Position numbers and translations under genes: made by a program. Under the pieces are notes generated by a model. It had not been told where the DNA came from. It saw only the letters and a program-made list of their open reading frames with translations, and did not search any database. Positions 46,718-57,303 of a stretch of 64,000 bases of DNA are shown one piece after another. This DNA comes from Nodosilinea sp. FACHB-131 (GTDB lineage: Bacteria > Cyanobacteriota > Cyanobacteriia > Phormidesmidales > Phormidesmidaceae), in contig NZ_JACJOF010000027.1 of the NCBI RefSeq assembly GCF_014695395.1, forward strand, positions 62,001 to 126,000, written 5' to 3'. Position 1 is the first letter of the stretch; each line of letters starts with the position of its first letter.

Positions 46718-47499
46718 TGGAGCGCTATTGGAAGGTGCTGCGACTGTTTTGGGGTACGGCGATCGCTGCCGAGCTCGAGTACCGCCTCAACTTTTTGGTC
46801 ACCGCCCTGATTAGTCTGGGCGGGCTGGTGGGCAGCTTGTTTGGCCTGTTTTTGTTCTATCGTACCGGCTACGAGTTTGCCGGCTGGAGCTGGGAAGCCG
46901 CCTTGCTAGTGCTGGGGCTATTTACCGTGCTGCAAGGTTTTGCGGCCACGGTGCTGATTCCCAACCTCAACAAAATCGTCAGCCAGGTGCAGCAGGGCAC
47001 CCTCGACTTTGTGCTGCTGAAGCCGATTAGCTCGCAGTTTTGGCTTTCGACCCGAGTGATCTCGCCCTGGGGCCTGCCCGACGTGCTGTTTGGCCTAGTG
47101 ATGATTGGCTACGGCGGCACACGCCTAGGCCTGGGCTGGGCCGATTACGCCCTGGCGACCTTGCCCCTGCTGTTTGGGGCGCTTACTCTCTACAGCCTGT
47201 GGTTTATGCTGGGGGCCACCAGCATTTGGTTTGTCAAAATCTACAACGTCACCGAGGTGCTGCGGGGGCTGCTAGAGGCGGGACGGTTCCCGATCGCCGC
47301 CTACCCAGTGGCCTACCGAGCATTTTTCACCTTTGTGGTGCCGGTGGCGTTCTTGACGACCGTACCGGCCCAGACCATGCTCAACCAGGGCGGGCGTGGC
47401 TGGCTGCTGGCTTCGGCGCTGCTGGCGACGGTGCTGATGGTGGTGGCGAATCGGTTTTGGCGATTTGCCCTGCGGTTTTACACCAGCGCATCAAGCTAG
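46717..47499 (+). CDS. ABC-2 (DUF990-type) permease, second subunit
   Basis: A 260-aa permease from the ATG at 46717. Helices and motifs parallel the first subunit: MERYWKVLRLFWGTAIAAELEYRLNFLVTALISLGG, then VLIPNLNKIVSQVQQGTLDFVLLKPISSQFWLSTRVIS and ITSTSIWFVKIYNVTEVLRG-like region, FVVPVAFLTTVPA. The two proteins would form a heterodimeric membrane pore; the ATP-binding subunit must be encoded elsewhere. Substrate unknown. Confidence 0.88.
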   Translation: MERYWKVLRLFWGTAIAAELEYRLNFLVTALISLGGLVGSLFGLFLFYRTGYEFAGWSWEAALLVLGLFTVLQGFAATVLIPNLNKIVSQVQQGTLDFVLLKPISSQFWLSTRVISPWGLPDVLFGLVMIGYGGTRLGLGWADYALATLPLLFGALTLYSLWFMLGATSIWFVKIYNVTEVLRGLLEAGRFPIAAYPVAYRAFFTFVVPVAFLTTVPAQTMLNQGGRGWLLASALLATVLMVVANRFWRFALRFYTSASS

Positions 47500-47504
47500 G
47501 TCAG

Positions 47505-48248
47505 CTACAGCCAGCGCCTGATCCAGCCCATGCCTAAAGCTACGGCACCGCCCTGGTCAGCGCTGTGGCGGGCACTTTCAGCAATATATAGGGCTTGTAG
47601 CTGAATGGGTCGATGGTGCGACCGCCCGTTGGCCTGCACCAGCCAGCGTTGGTATTGAGCCAGCTCATCACCCTGAAGCAGTAGATCTGGGTGGCGCTGC
47701 TGTCGCTCCCATGCCAAGGCTCTGACCAAAAGTTGGGTGTGGGCCTGGTGGTAGTCAGCGGCGTGGTGCAGAGTTTGCAAAAGCTGGCGGCCTCCGTCAG
47801 TCTGCGCCAGGGGCACTGACCTGGTCCGCAGGTCGATAGTCTCAAGGGTTTGTAAGGGCTCAGGCAGGTGCTGGGCAGAGACGGTTTCGATCAGCACCGG
47901 CACAATGCGTTTGTTCAGGCTGAGGGCAAACAGCAGCCCCTGTAGACAAAAGACATCGGCCAGGGTGTAAGGCGACAGCACCAGCACATAGTTATCGCAA
48001 GCCTCGGCCGCCCGAGAGATGATCACTTCGGGGTCGGCGTCAGCAGGCCAGGGGTAGGGGCTTTGCCGGTAGCTAATTTGAGCCTGGGCTAGCAGCTGGC
48101 GCAACGCCTCTACCGCCTTGGCCCCACCGGGCCCAGCGATCGCGTCCCCAGGAGCGCGGCAACCATCTTCGACCGCGTAAGCCAAAAATACCTGAGCCGT
48201 TGGGTCAGTGGCAGACTGGCCGTGGCCAGCAACATTTGCGTTGTTCAA
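47505..48248 (-). CDS. TIR-domain protein lacking the usual catalytic Glu
   Basis: A 247-aa protein starting at a TTG with a stop three codons upstream. Residues about 17-140 form a TIR_2 domain: VFLAYAVEDG, AACDNYVLVLSPYTLADVFCLQGLLFALSLNKRIVPVLIE. In bacterial TIR NADases the helix after the Ser-Pro strand carries a Glu in C-x-x-E-L; here it reads C101-L-Q-G104-L, so the Glu is replaced by Gly. A C-terminal segment (ALAWERQQRHPDLLLQGDELAQYQRWLVQ and LQALYIAESARHSAD) matches the linker found before TM/WD40 regions in cyanobacterial TIR proteins, yet the protein ends there. Neighbour: an LRR kinase gene upstream on the same strand. Confidence 0.82.
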   Translation of the reverse strand: MNNANVAGHGQSATDPTAQVFLAYAVEDGCRAPGDAIAGPGGAKAVEALRQLLAQAQISYRQSPYPWPADADPEVIISRAAEACDNYVLVLSPYTLADVFCLQGLLFALSLNKRIVPVLIETVSAQHLPEPLQTLETIDLRTRSVPLAQTDGGRQLLQTLHHAADYHQAHTQLLVRALAWERQQRHPDLLLQGDELAQYQRWLVQANGRSHHRPIQLQALYIAESARHSADQGGAVALGMGWIRRWL

Positions 48249-48489
48249 AAGCTGTACCTATGCTTGCAATGCACTCAAACCCTGTGCCCAGACTGGCCAA
48301 CGAGCCGTGCGTTGCCTGGGGTTGCTGCTCCAACTGCCCGCGCCTTGAGGATACCCATTTTTTTAAATCGGCTTGCTATCGCTGGATACACCTACTCCCT
48401 CAAGCCGCATCCGTTTGCTGACGCAATTAAAGGTAAGGCCAAGGCTGTGACGGCGTCCACCTGTAGGCCAAGCCCTGGCAAGCCCGGCC

Positions 48490-49818
48490 TCAGGGAGCCA
48501 AGGCCACCAGCTCATCCAGCACGTCATCAAAGGCTGGACGAGCCAGCACCTCAGGCCGCATGCAGGCGTGCTGTAGCTGGCGCAGTCGCAGCGCTGGCTT
48601 AGAAGCGGCGGGGCAGCGATCGAGCAAATCCTCCAGCAGGCAGCCAAAGGCCCGTACCTCCAAACGCTCTAGGGCCGGAGCGGCCTGCCCCGCCCGGTCG
48701 TAGAAGCTAGCCGCCCCAAAGTCGCTCAAGCAGGCGTCTCCCGCCGCATTAACCAGGGTGTTGTGAGGATACAGATCGCCGTGAAGAATGCCCCGTCGAT
48801 GCAAATGGGCGGCAGCGGCAGCTACCCCAAGCGCAATGCCCACAGCCGCCTCTAGGGAAAAGGTGGCGTCTATGGGGTAGGTGTCACGGGTGCAGCTCTC
48901 TAGGCTAGGAGGGGCGCCCATTACCCGGTAGCTAGGGTCAACCAGCGGCAGCACCAGCCCAGGTTTCTGCTCGGGATGCGCGACAATTTGGCCCAGGGGA
49001 CCAACCAGGTTCGGGTGTGCCCCCGCCGCCATGCAGGCCCGCATTTCGTCTTCGGGCAGGCCGTCACTGGTAATCGCGCCTTTGAATAGCTTGAGGGCAA
49101 CGGGCATTTCATCCTGACCCTGCCGCCAAGTGCCGCGCGAAATTACACCAGAGGCCCCCTCCCCGAGGATGTCGCCCACCGTCAGATCGTCCCAGGCAAT
49201 TTGAGGTAGCGGTATGGGCTCGCTGCCCCAACCTTGGCAGAAAGGGTTGCCGGCGTAGGCCAGCCAGCTCAGGCGTGGCAGGGCGAGCAGCTGAGGAGGA
49301 AGGACCTCAAGCTGGTTGGCAGCAAGGCGCACTAGCTCCAAATTTTGGCAGTTGGCTAGACTCTCTGGCAGAGCCCGCAGCTGGTTGCCAGCCAGCATCA
49401 GCTTTTGCAGCCTGGTGAGCTGGCCAATGGACTCGGGCAGCGACTCGATGCGGTTATCGGTCAAGATCAGCCAGCGGGTGGCTAGGGGTAACGCCCCAGC
49501 GGGCACGGTGGTGATTTGGTTGGCCTTAAACCCAATCATCGACAGGTTAGGACAGTGGGCCAGCACCTCGGGCAACACCTCAAAGGCGTTGTTGCTAAAG
49601 AAGGCCACCCGCAGGTTGCGCAGCTGAGCAAAGCTGTCGGGCAGGGTGGACAGAGCGTTGTTCGATAGATCCAGGACCTCAAGGCTGTCTGCTAGCTCAA
49701 GAATTTCTTCTGGAAAGGTCGTTAGCCCTGCCGCCAGGTTGAGTCGCCGAGTGCCAGGGCGCAAATGCAGCGGTTCGAAACCGACACTGAGGGGGCGCCG
49801 CATTTCCAGATTGAGCAT
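48490..49818 (-). CDS. Leucine-rich-repeat protein kinase
   Basis: A 442-aa protein from the ATG at 49818 (GAGG 8 nt upstream). Residues about 25-195 hold six to seven LRRs of the LxxLxLxxNxLxxLPxxl type (LEVLDLSNNALSTLPDSFAQL, WLILTDNRIESLPESIGQL, LQKLMLAGNQLRALPESLA). From about residue 210 is a protein kinase: Gly loop LGEGASG (218-224), Lys243 in VALKLFKG, catalytic loop ILHGDLYPHN (HGD in place of HRD, Asp348, Asn353) and DFG at 366-368. All key residues for phosphotransfer are present. Cytoplasmic; the LRR part could recognise a partner or ligand. Fusion known in other bacteria. Confidence 0.88.
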   Translation of the reverse strand: MLNLEMRRPLSVGFEPLHLRPGTRRLNLAAGLTTFPEEILELADSLEVLDLSNNALSTLPDSFAQLRNLRVAFFSNNAFEVLPEVLAHCPNLSMIGFKANQITTVPAGALPLATRWLILTDNRIESLPESIGQLTRLQKLMLAGNQLRALPESLANCQNLELVRLAANQLEVLPPQLLALPRLSWLAYAGNPFCQGWGSEPIPLPQIAWDDLTVGDILGEGASGVISRGTWRQGQDEMPVALKLFKGAITSDGLPEDEMRACMAAGAHPNLVGPLGQIVAHPEQKPGLVLPLVDPSYRVMGAPPSLESCTRDTYPIDATFSLEAAVGIALGVAAAAAHLHRRGILHGDLYPHNTLVNAAGDACLSDFGAASFYDRAGQAAPALERLEVRAFGCLLEDLLDRCPAASKPALRLRQLQHACMRPEVLARPAFDDVLDELVALAP

Positions 49819-49952
49819 GTGTGTAGCCTCGGATCGAGTGTCCACGCCTAATGTGGCATTTCTTCCGAGTTACACGTATGAAAGTTTGGTGTAGTTTATC
49901 GCCAAGCTTGGCGATCAGAAGAACCGGGTTGACCCAATCGTGGGGCAGTGCT

Positions 49953-50609
49953 CTAGCGATCGCGGCTCATTCCCCGCCAGATCAGGTAAACAGCTAACCC
50001 AGCGCCCAGGATCAGCAGACTGCCCAAAACTAAAAACAGTAGGCCCAGCCAACGAGCAGTCGCCTGGTCTTGCTCTAGGGATACCAGGTAGGTCTCTTTG
50101 GTCTCAGCCCCAATCTTGGCTTCAGCGACTACGGGGCGATCGCCAGCGACGCTCAAGGTGCCCAACACCAGAACTGGATCGTTGACCTCAAGGCCTTCAT
50201 AACTGCGATTGCTCCCCTCTTGTACCTGAGAAGAGGTCGATTGCAGGCTGTATCCCGCCTCGATCTCCACCTCTTTTCCCGGAATCTGTACCCAGAGCGT
50301 GGGGTTGTAGCTGCGCTCGTACTCCCATTTCCACTCGTCGTCGCGGCGCACCCGGTGATACTCGTTGTAGGCCACTAGGGGTGGGCGATCGCTAAAGGAG
50401 TTGCGATCGCTCACCTGGCCCTCTAGCAGCACCGGGGCACCCCGTTCATTGAGCGTGGCTGCCGTGGCCACGGGCAGCCGGGCTACCTCCTTAGCATGGT
50501 TGGCAACTGCTTGAGGCACCACAGCCCAAAGCACTCCCCCAGCAATTAAAAAGGGAACGCCCACGGCGGTCAAAACCCCCGGCACCAACCAGCGATCCCA
50601 TTTGCCCAT
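49953..50609 (-). CDS. GIDE/MULAN-like two-TM membrane protein
   Basis: A 218-aa protein with membrane helices near both ends (residues about 12-32 and 185-210). The region between carries LLEGQVSDRNSFSDRPPLVAYNEYHRVRRDDEWKWEYE, then VLVLGTLSVAGDRPVVAEA, the pattern of the GIDE domain (the BAM module of MUL1/MULAN-type E3 ligases). No RING finger is present in this bacterial form. A second, longer member is at 59746. Function in bacteria is not established. Confidence 0.72.
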   Translation of the reverse strand: MGKWDRWLVPGVLTAVGVPFLIAGGVLWAVVPQAVANHAKEVARLPVATAATLNERGAPVLLEGQVSDRNSFSDRPPLVAYNEYHRVRRDDEWKWEYERSYNPTLWVQIPGKEVEIEAGYSLQSTSSQVQEGSNRSYEGLEVNDPVLVLGTLSVAGDRPVVAEAKIGAETKETYLVSLEQDQATARWLGLLFLVLGSLLILGAGLAVYLIWRGMSRDR

Positions 50610-50659
50610 CGCTACCCTACGTTTTTTGTGCTTACTAGGAGCCCCCGACCAAAGCTGGC

Positions 50660-51256
50660 TTAGCTTTGCAGAGCTTGGGGCTCAGGCACGTCGTCTAGAG
50701 CCTCCAAAGCCGCTTTTTCTTTATCTAGCCGTCGCTTGCGGGCATAGAGCTGAATCGTAGCCGCCATAAACACCACCAGCCCCACCATTAACCAAGTGGT
50801 CGCCCCCGTGGGGAAGTTGTTCTTAAAGATCACCAGCATGACGATCGCCACCAGCAGCAGAGTGGGAGCTTCGTTGAGCGCCCGCAGCTGTTGCCCCGAC
50901 CACTTGCATTCGCCCCGGTGCAGTTGGCGCATCAGCCGAGCGCAGTAGTGGTGATAGCCCAGCAGCACCGCCACCAGCCCCAGCTTGGCGTGCATCCAGC
51001 CATCTTTGAGGTAGTCAGGCATCTGCACCAGCAACCCAACGGCCATCACCACCGTCACTATCATGCCGGGGTTGGTAATGATGCCGTAGAGGCGCTTTTC
51101 CATCACGGTGTACTGGTTCTTGAGAATGCTGCGCGCCGGCTCTGGCTCAGCCTCCGCCTCAACGTGGTAGATAAACAGGCGCACCAGGTAAAACAACCCG
51201 GCAAACCACACCACCACACCGACAATGTGAAACGCTTTGAACCAGTAGTAGGCCAT
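50660..51256 (-). CDS. hemJ: Protoporphyrinogen IX oxidase, HemJ type
   Basis: A 198-aa integral membrane protein (UPF0093) starting MAYYWFKAFHIVGVVVWFAGLFYLVRLF; conserved His11 and KRLYGIITNPGM and WMHAKLGLVAVLLGYHHYC match HemJ. It oxidises protoporphyrinogen IX in haem and chlorophyll synthesis and binds haem through His. Most cyanobacteria use HemJ. An upstream in-frame start (51271) would add five residues. AcsF, a later step toward chlorophyll, is 7 kb downstream. Confidence 0.95.
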   Translation of the reverse strand: MAYYWFKAFHIVGVVVWFAGLFYLVRLFIYHVEAEAEPEPARSILKNQYTVMEKRLYGIITNPGMIVTVVMAVGLLVQMPDYLKDGWMHAKLGLVAVLLGYHHYCARLMRQLHRGECKWSGQQLRALNEAPTLLLVAIVMLVIFKNNFPTGATTWLMVGLVVFMAATIQLYARKRRLDKEKAALEALDDVPEPQALQS

Positions 51257-51412
51257 AGTTCTTCCTGCCATCCTGCCAAAAGCTCTACCCTGGCGGGATG
51301 TTGCAAACCATTAAGTACGCCTTTCATTGTCCTGCAAGGGTTTGCCCTTGAGAAGGCGAGTGCGATGGTTCTTAACGATTCTGGCTTTTAGACTTTGAAT
51401 TTTAGAGTTTCT

Positions 51413-51461
51413 ACCCATCCACCCATCCACCCACCTACCCATCCACCCACCCGTCCCCACT
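51413..51461. repeat. ACCCATCC tandem repeat tract
   Basis: Units of ACCCATCC and ACCCACC run about six times just past the end of the large TPR gene. It is one of several pyrimidine-rich intergenic tracts in this window. Confidence 0.6.
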
Positions 51462-51462
51462 C

Positions 51463-53730
51463 CTACAACCGCCGCAACACCTGAGCCAACAGCTCTCCCG
51501 GCAGCTTAGAGAGCACCGCCTGCTGACCGGGGATGCCAAAGATCTCAAAGTTGAGGTGAGCGTTGTAGACCAGGGCTGTGATCAGCACCTCCATCTGCTG
51601 AGGATTGTCGTGCCAGCCTTGGTAGGTCAGCAGGTATTGGCTGAGGGCCGTTTCTAGATGGCGCTGACGGGCTTCGGCCTGAGTCTCTGGCAGCGCTTGA
51701 GCCAGCTGATCGTGAACCACGCCGGCACTGTGACAGGTGGCCCACAGGTCAAACCCTAGGGCAGGGGGGGGCGTTTCTTGCAGGGCAATTTGGGCGGCGG
51801 CCAGGGCGGTTTCGTAGGCGGCAACGGCTTGTTGTAGGGTGGCAATGCGGCGATCGCTCCCTAGGGCAGGTCTTTGACCATCGCCGACCACAGCTGCTTG
51901 CTGAGCTAGATCCCAATAGGCGGTGCCCAAGTTGTTGGCGGTGGCAGCACAGCCAGCCGGGGAAACGGCCACAGTGCGGTATTTGAGGGCGGCTTCGTAG
52001 GCGGCGATCGCCCGTTCGAGCAAAAACACCGGTTGCTGGTGCTGGGCCAAACTCCAGTAGGCAATGCCCAGGTTGTTTTGCACCATGGCATATTCCAGCG
52101 GTTCATCCTGGGCAGAGCGGTGAGCTAGAGCTTCGCCGTAGGCAGCGATGGCTTGGGCCAGGTGGTGCTGGGGCTGGTCATACTGGGATAGCCGCCAGTG
52201 GATCGCCCCCAGGCTGTTTTGCAAGTTGGCGTAGTCGATGGGCGATCGCGCTGCCGGGCTGTGCACTAGAGCCTGCTGATACGCCGCCACCGCCTTCTCT
52301 AGACAATGGGCTGGCTCCTCCAGGTTCGCCAGCAGCCCGTATACGGTGCCCAGGTTACCGTAGATGCGCCCCAGGGTGTCGGCAGGAATCGCTTTAGCAC
52401 CGCCCTTGAGGGCCTTTTCGTAGGTGCTGGCGCTGCGGCGCAGCCAGGGGGTGGGGTCAGGCGTGCTTTCCTGCTGCCCCTGGAGCCAGTAGAGGCTGGC
52501 CAGGTCGTTGAGGGCGTCGCACCAGTCGGTGCTGCCCTGGGGCAAACCGGCAATCGCCAAGTCATACACCGCCGTCGCAAAGTCGAGCACGCTGGCAGTG
52601 GGAGCTTCTACCGAGAGGCGATCGCGCCCAATCTGGCCCAGCGCCAGGTACGCTCGCGATAGGGTTAGCGGCCCCGCCTGCTGCTCAACCAACCCCTGAA
52701 TGTAGCGCCATAGGTTCGTCAGCTCCACATCTTCAGCTAAGTCTGGGGGCAGTTGTAGAGCCCCTGTCGGGCGCGGAGATGTCGGGCTGGGCGAGGCGGG
52801 GGTAGGAACCGGCTCAACGGTCGGCAGCACAGGTTCAGCCCGCTGCAGGGCCGCTAAGGTCTCCGCTGCCATTGCCCCCACCGGCGGCATGACGATACTC
52901 GAAAATGTGCCTTGATCTATAACGGTGTAGCTCTGGGGGTTTTGCGGCTGGTCACGGCTGCGAGCAGCCTTAGAATCTGAGGCGGGCAGAGGGGGCAGCT
53001 CTACGGGCGGCACCGCTGGCGGTGCCGCCCCATCCTTGGGAGTCAGATCCTTGGGAGGCGCAGGCTGCTCGAAGGTCGAGAGATCATCCCGCAGCACCCG
53101 CCAGAGATCGGGGGGTTTAGCTGCGGGGCTATTTGGCGCTGGTGGCACCGCTGGCTCAGCCGGAGCTGACGATGGCGCACTGGGTTCGCCCATAAACTCA
53201 AATAGGCCGCTGCGCGATCGCCAAAATCCCGGCACCGACTGGCGAATTTTGCCCAGCCAGGGACGCGGCACCCATACCACCAGCCGACAGTCGAGCTGGG
53301 TGAGCAGCGCATCAACCCGAATCAGCGAAGCCAAAAACCGATTTTGCACCGTGGGCGACTGGCGGGTGAGCTGATCGATGCCCACAATCTGGAACACGGG
53401 TGTAGTCGGCGCGCTGCTTTGGAGCCGGCGCTGCTGCTTCAGCCACAGCAACACCTCGCGCACCAGGTCGGGGCGATCGCCGCTCAGCCGCAGCGTCACC
53501 AGCGTAAACTGCCGCGCCCGCACCTCTGCCGCCAAAGGCACCGTCTCAGGCAAGGGGCTAAAGTTGGCCTCCAGGCGCTGAGCCAACTGCTCTTGCAGAG
53601 CCATGTCGTCGCACACCGCAATCAGCAGCTGCCGCCGCAGGTTGAGTTGCAGAGCCAGTCGCAGCTCCTGATAGGCTTCCTGGTTGTGCCCTAGGTAGGT
53701 TTGAGAATTCAAAGACACAGCAGCGGTCAC
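51463..53730 (-). CDS. Large TPR protein with N-terminal NTPase-like region
   Basis: A 755-aa cytoplasmic protein. The first ~190 residues (RRQLLIAVCDDMALQEQLAQRLEANF, FTLVTLRLSGDRPDLVREVLLWLKQQ, LDCRLVVWVPRPWLGKIRQSVPGFWRSRSGLFEF) resemble the STAND/AAA layout without a Walker A. A Pro-rich linker (about 195-320) leads to at least seven tetratricopeptide repeats with NNLGIAYWSLAQHQQPVFLLERAIAAYEAAL-type units. One repeat is widened by VVGDGQRPALGSDRRIATLQ, whose DNA matches a repeat in the DUF6765 gene. Starts at GTG 53730. Confidence 0.85.
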   Translation of the reverse strand: MTAAVSLNSQTYLGHNQEAYQELRLALQLNLRRQLLIAVCDDMALQEQLAQRLEANFSPLPETVPLAAEVRARQFTLVTLRLSGDRPDLVREVLLWLKQQRRLQSSAPTTPVFQIVGIDQLTRQSPTVQNRFLASLIRVDALLTQLDCRLVVWVPRPWLGKIRQSVPGFWRSRSGLFEFMGEPSAPSSAPAEPAVPPAPNSPAAKPPDLWRVLRDDLSTFEQPAPPKDLTPKDGAAPPAVPPVELPPLPASDSKAARSRDQPQNPQSYTVIDQGTFSSIVMPPVGAMAAETLAALQRAEPVLPTVEPVPTPASPSPTSPRPTGALQLPPDLAEDVELTNLWRYIQGLVEQQAGPLTLSRAYLALGQIGRDRLSVEAPTASVLDFATAVYDLAIAGLPQGSTDWCDALNDLASLYWLQGQQESTPDPTPWLRRSASTYEKALKGGAKAIPADTLGRIYGNLGTVYGLLANLEEPAHCLEKAVAAYQQALVHSPAARSPIDYANLQNSLGAIHWRLSQYDQPQHHLAQAIAAYGEALAHRSAQDEPLEYAMVQNNLGIAYWSLAQHQQPVFLLERAIAAYEAALKYRTVAVSPAGCAATANNLGTAYWDLAQQAAVVGDGQRPALGSDRRIATLQQAVAAYETALAAAQIALQETPPPALGFDLWATCHSAGVVHDQLAQALPETQAEARQRHLETALSQYLLTYQGWHDNPQQMEVLITALVYNAHLNFEIFGIPGQQAVLSKLPGELLAQVLRRL
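51855..51893 (-). repeat. Short palindromic repeat inside the TPR gene
   Basis: On the minus strand: GCGATGGTCAAAGACC then TGCCCTAGGGAGCGATCGCC, coding VVGDGQRPALGSDRR. Same first 16 bases as 38902-38917 and a similar second half; inserted between two helices of one TPR. Confidence 0.7.
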
Positions 53731-53877
53731 GGTGGTTAAGATGCAAGCGGCATGATAAAACTAGTTGCTATGAACTAGTGCGATAGCCAGAGACTAGCCC
53801 CAGGCGCGATCGCCCCCTTCCATTACACTTCACCCCACGCCAATCGTTTCAGGACGCCACTATCATTTTCAGTCCCA

Positions 53878-54333
53878 ATGAGCGCAACCCAGACCACCTC
53901 TCTGGCCCCAAACCTGCTTGAGTTAGACATTTTGGGCCAGCTCAAGGCCGCTGGCGGCACCTGCGATTCCCTCACCGCGCTGCCCGTTGAGAGAAAAAGT
54001 TCTGTGCGCCAGCGGGTTAAAGCTTGTCATCAGCTTCGGGCCAGGGGCTGGCTGACCTACGACCACGACATCGCCCAATTTGGCCTCACCCTCACCAGCA
54101 AAACCCTGCTCAAGCTCGATCTGTCGGTATGGCCCGTCACCCCCGACGAGCTGCTGATTCTGCGATCGTGCTTGGGCGGCAGAATTCGCCCCGGACAGAT
54201 TCATCGGCGGGTGTCGGTGGGCGATCGCCAGCGATTGCTAGAGCGGCTGGCAACACAGGGACTGATTGTGGTTTACGAGAGGGCCGTGGTCAACCTACAC
54301 CTCACCCCTGAGGGCAGCCGCTATTTGAAATGA
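53878..54333 (+). CDS. Winged-helix-like protein, hypothetical
   Basis: A 151-aa soluble protein with predicted repeated helix-turn-strand parts: VRQRVKACHQLRARGWLTYDHDIAQFGLTLTSKTLLKLDL, then QIHRRVSVGDRQRLLERLATQGLIVVYERAVVNLHLTPEGSRYLK. The second segment looks like a winged helix with a beta wing (LTPEGSRYL is a MarR-like ending), suggesting DNA binding or protein contact. No family name recognised. It lies divergent to the large TPR gene across 147 bp. Confidence 0.68.
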   Translation: MSATQTTSLAPNLLELDILGQLKAAGGTCDSLTALPVERKSSVRQRVKACHQLRARGWLTYDHDIAQFGLTLTSKTLLKLDLSVWPVTPDELLILRSCLGGRIRPGQIHRRVSVGDRQRLLERLATQGLIVVYERAVVNLHLTPEGSRYLK

Positions 54334-54450
54334 ATTAGGATCAAGCTGGGTTAGTCACTGGCAGGGAGGCTAGCGCCAAAACATAAGCAGCAACCTTACC
54401 CTACAGATAGACCCTATGGACAGGGCAAAATTAGCTCAAGGCTCTCTAGC

Positions 54451-54753
54451 ATGACTTTGCCATTAAACTGCAAGCACGTTTTAGCATTGGCCCAAGCCCA
54501 CCAGGGCGACCTTGAATTGCTTGGAGTTAAATCATTGGAACTGTTTGGCTCGGTAGCCCGTGATGAGGCCAGGCCCCATAGTGATATTGATTTTTTGGTC
54601 GATTTCGCCATTGAGCCAACTCTGTTTGATGTATTTCGGGTACAGCATTATCTCGAAGATCTTTTAGGCTGTGACGTAGATATAGGCACTCGGGCAGCAC
54701 TCAAAGCCCATCTTCGAGAACCCGTCACTAAGGATGCTGTTCGTGTCTTCTAG
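54451..54753 (+). CDS. mntA: MntA-type nucleotidyltransferase antitoxin
   Basis: A 100-aa minimal nucleotidyltransferase. The signature ELFGSVARDEARPHSDIDFLVDF contains Gly33-Ser34 and metal ligands Asp45 and Asp47; a third carboxylate lies in CDVDIGTRAALK (about Asp75). MntA proteins neutralise HepT by adding AMP to its active-site Tyr. The gene overlaps the HepT gene, the usual layout. Confidence 0.9.
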   Translation: MTLPLNCKHVLALAQAHQGDLELLGVKSLELFGSVARDEARPHSDIDFLVDFAIEPTLFDVFRVQHYLEDLLGCDVDIGTRAALKAHLREPVTKDAVRVF

Positions 54754-55093
54754 AGACTGGCTGCTTCGCATTCACGACATCTTGACCGCGATCAGCGCTA
54801 TTCAAGCACGCACGTCAGCTATCAGCTTTGAAGTGTTTGAAGATGACGAAACTGTCCTCAAGGCGGTGCTCTACGACTTCATCATCATTGGTGAGGCCTC
54901 AGCCAATATCCCTGAAGAGATTCAACAGCGCTATTCCGACCTGCCTTGGCGTTTGATGAAGGACATGCGAAACGTAGCTGCCCACGAATATTTTCAGCTA
55001 GATATACCCACCATCTGGAGAACGATCCACCGCAGCTTACCGCCCCTAGTCGAGCCTTTACAGTCGATCCTTGAGTACGAGCAGTCACCGTAA
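54743..55093 (+). CDS. hepT: HEPN toxin, HepT type
   Basis: A 116-aa HEPN ribonuclease. The active site RNVAAHEY matches R-x4-H (Arg76, His81) with a following Tyr83 that MntA would AMPylate. The GTG at 54743 is preferred since AAGGA lies 8 nt upstream; an in-frame ATG at 54734 has no room for a ribosome site. It overlaps mntA by 11 nt and ends about 200 bp before dnaK. Confidence 0.9.
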   Translation: MSSRDWLLRIHDILTAISAIQARTSAISFEVFEDDETVLKAVLYDFIIIGEASANIPEEIQQRYSDLPWRLMKDMRNVAAHEYFQLDIPTIWRTIHRSLPPLVEPLQSILEYEQSP

Positions 55094-55289
55094 TCGATTA
55101 CAAGAACCACTCAATAGTTACACCCTAGGGAAAAGAGACTTTCTTCATCTTCTCTATCCCCCTCATCTCCCTCATCCACCTACCCCCGCCCCACACCCCG
55201 CCTTCCACGGTTCGGTATCCCCTCCTTCAGAGAAATGGCTTGAGCAAGCACTATAGATGATATAGCTGTCAAGCCGGAGCAAAGACAAT

Positions 55290-57194
<1,905 letters not shown>

Positions 57195-57236
57195 TCGGGC
57201 ACCTTGCCCTAGCCCACAGCCTTGCTTCGGCTAGCT

Positions 57237-57271
57237 AAAAGGTGGAGAGCGATCGCTCTCCACCTTTTTTT
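57237..57271 (+). terminator. Terminator after dnaK
   Basis: AAAAGGTGGAGAGC and GCTCTCCACCTTTT pair perfectly across GATC with a run of T after; loop again built on HIP1. It can also serve the convergent barrel-protein gene. Confidence 0.9.
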
Positions 57272-57303
57272 GCGTTGAACCGACATACCCAAAGAGCACT
57301 ACC

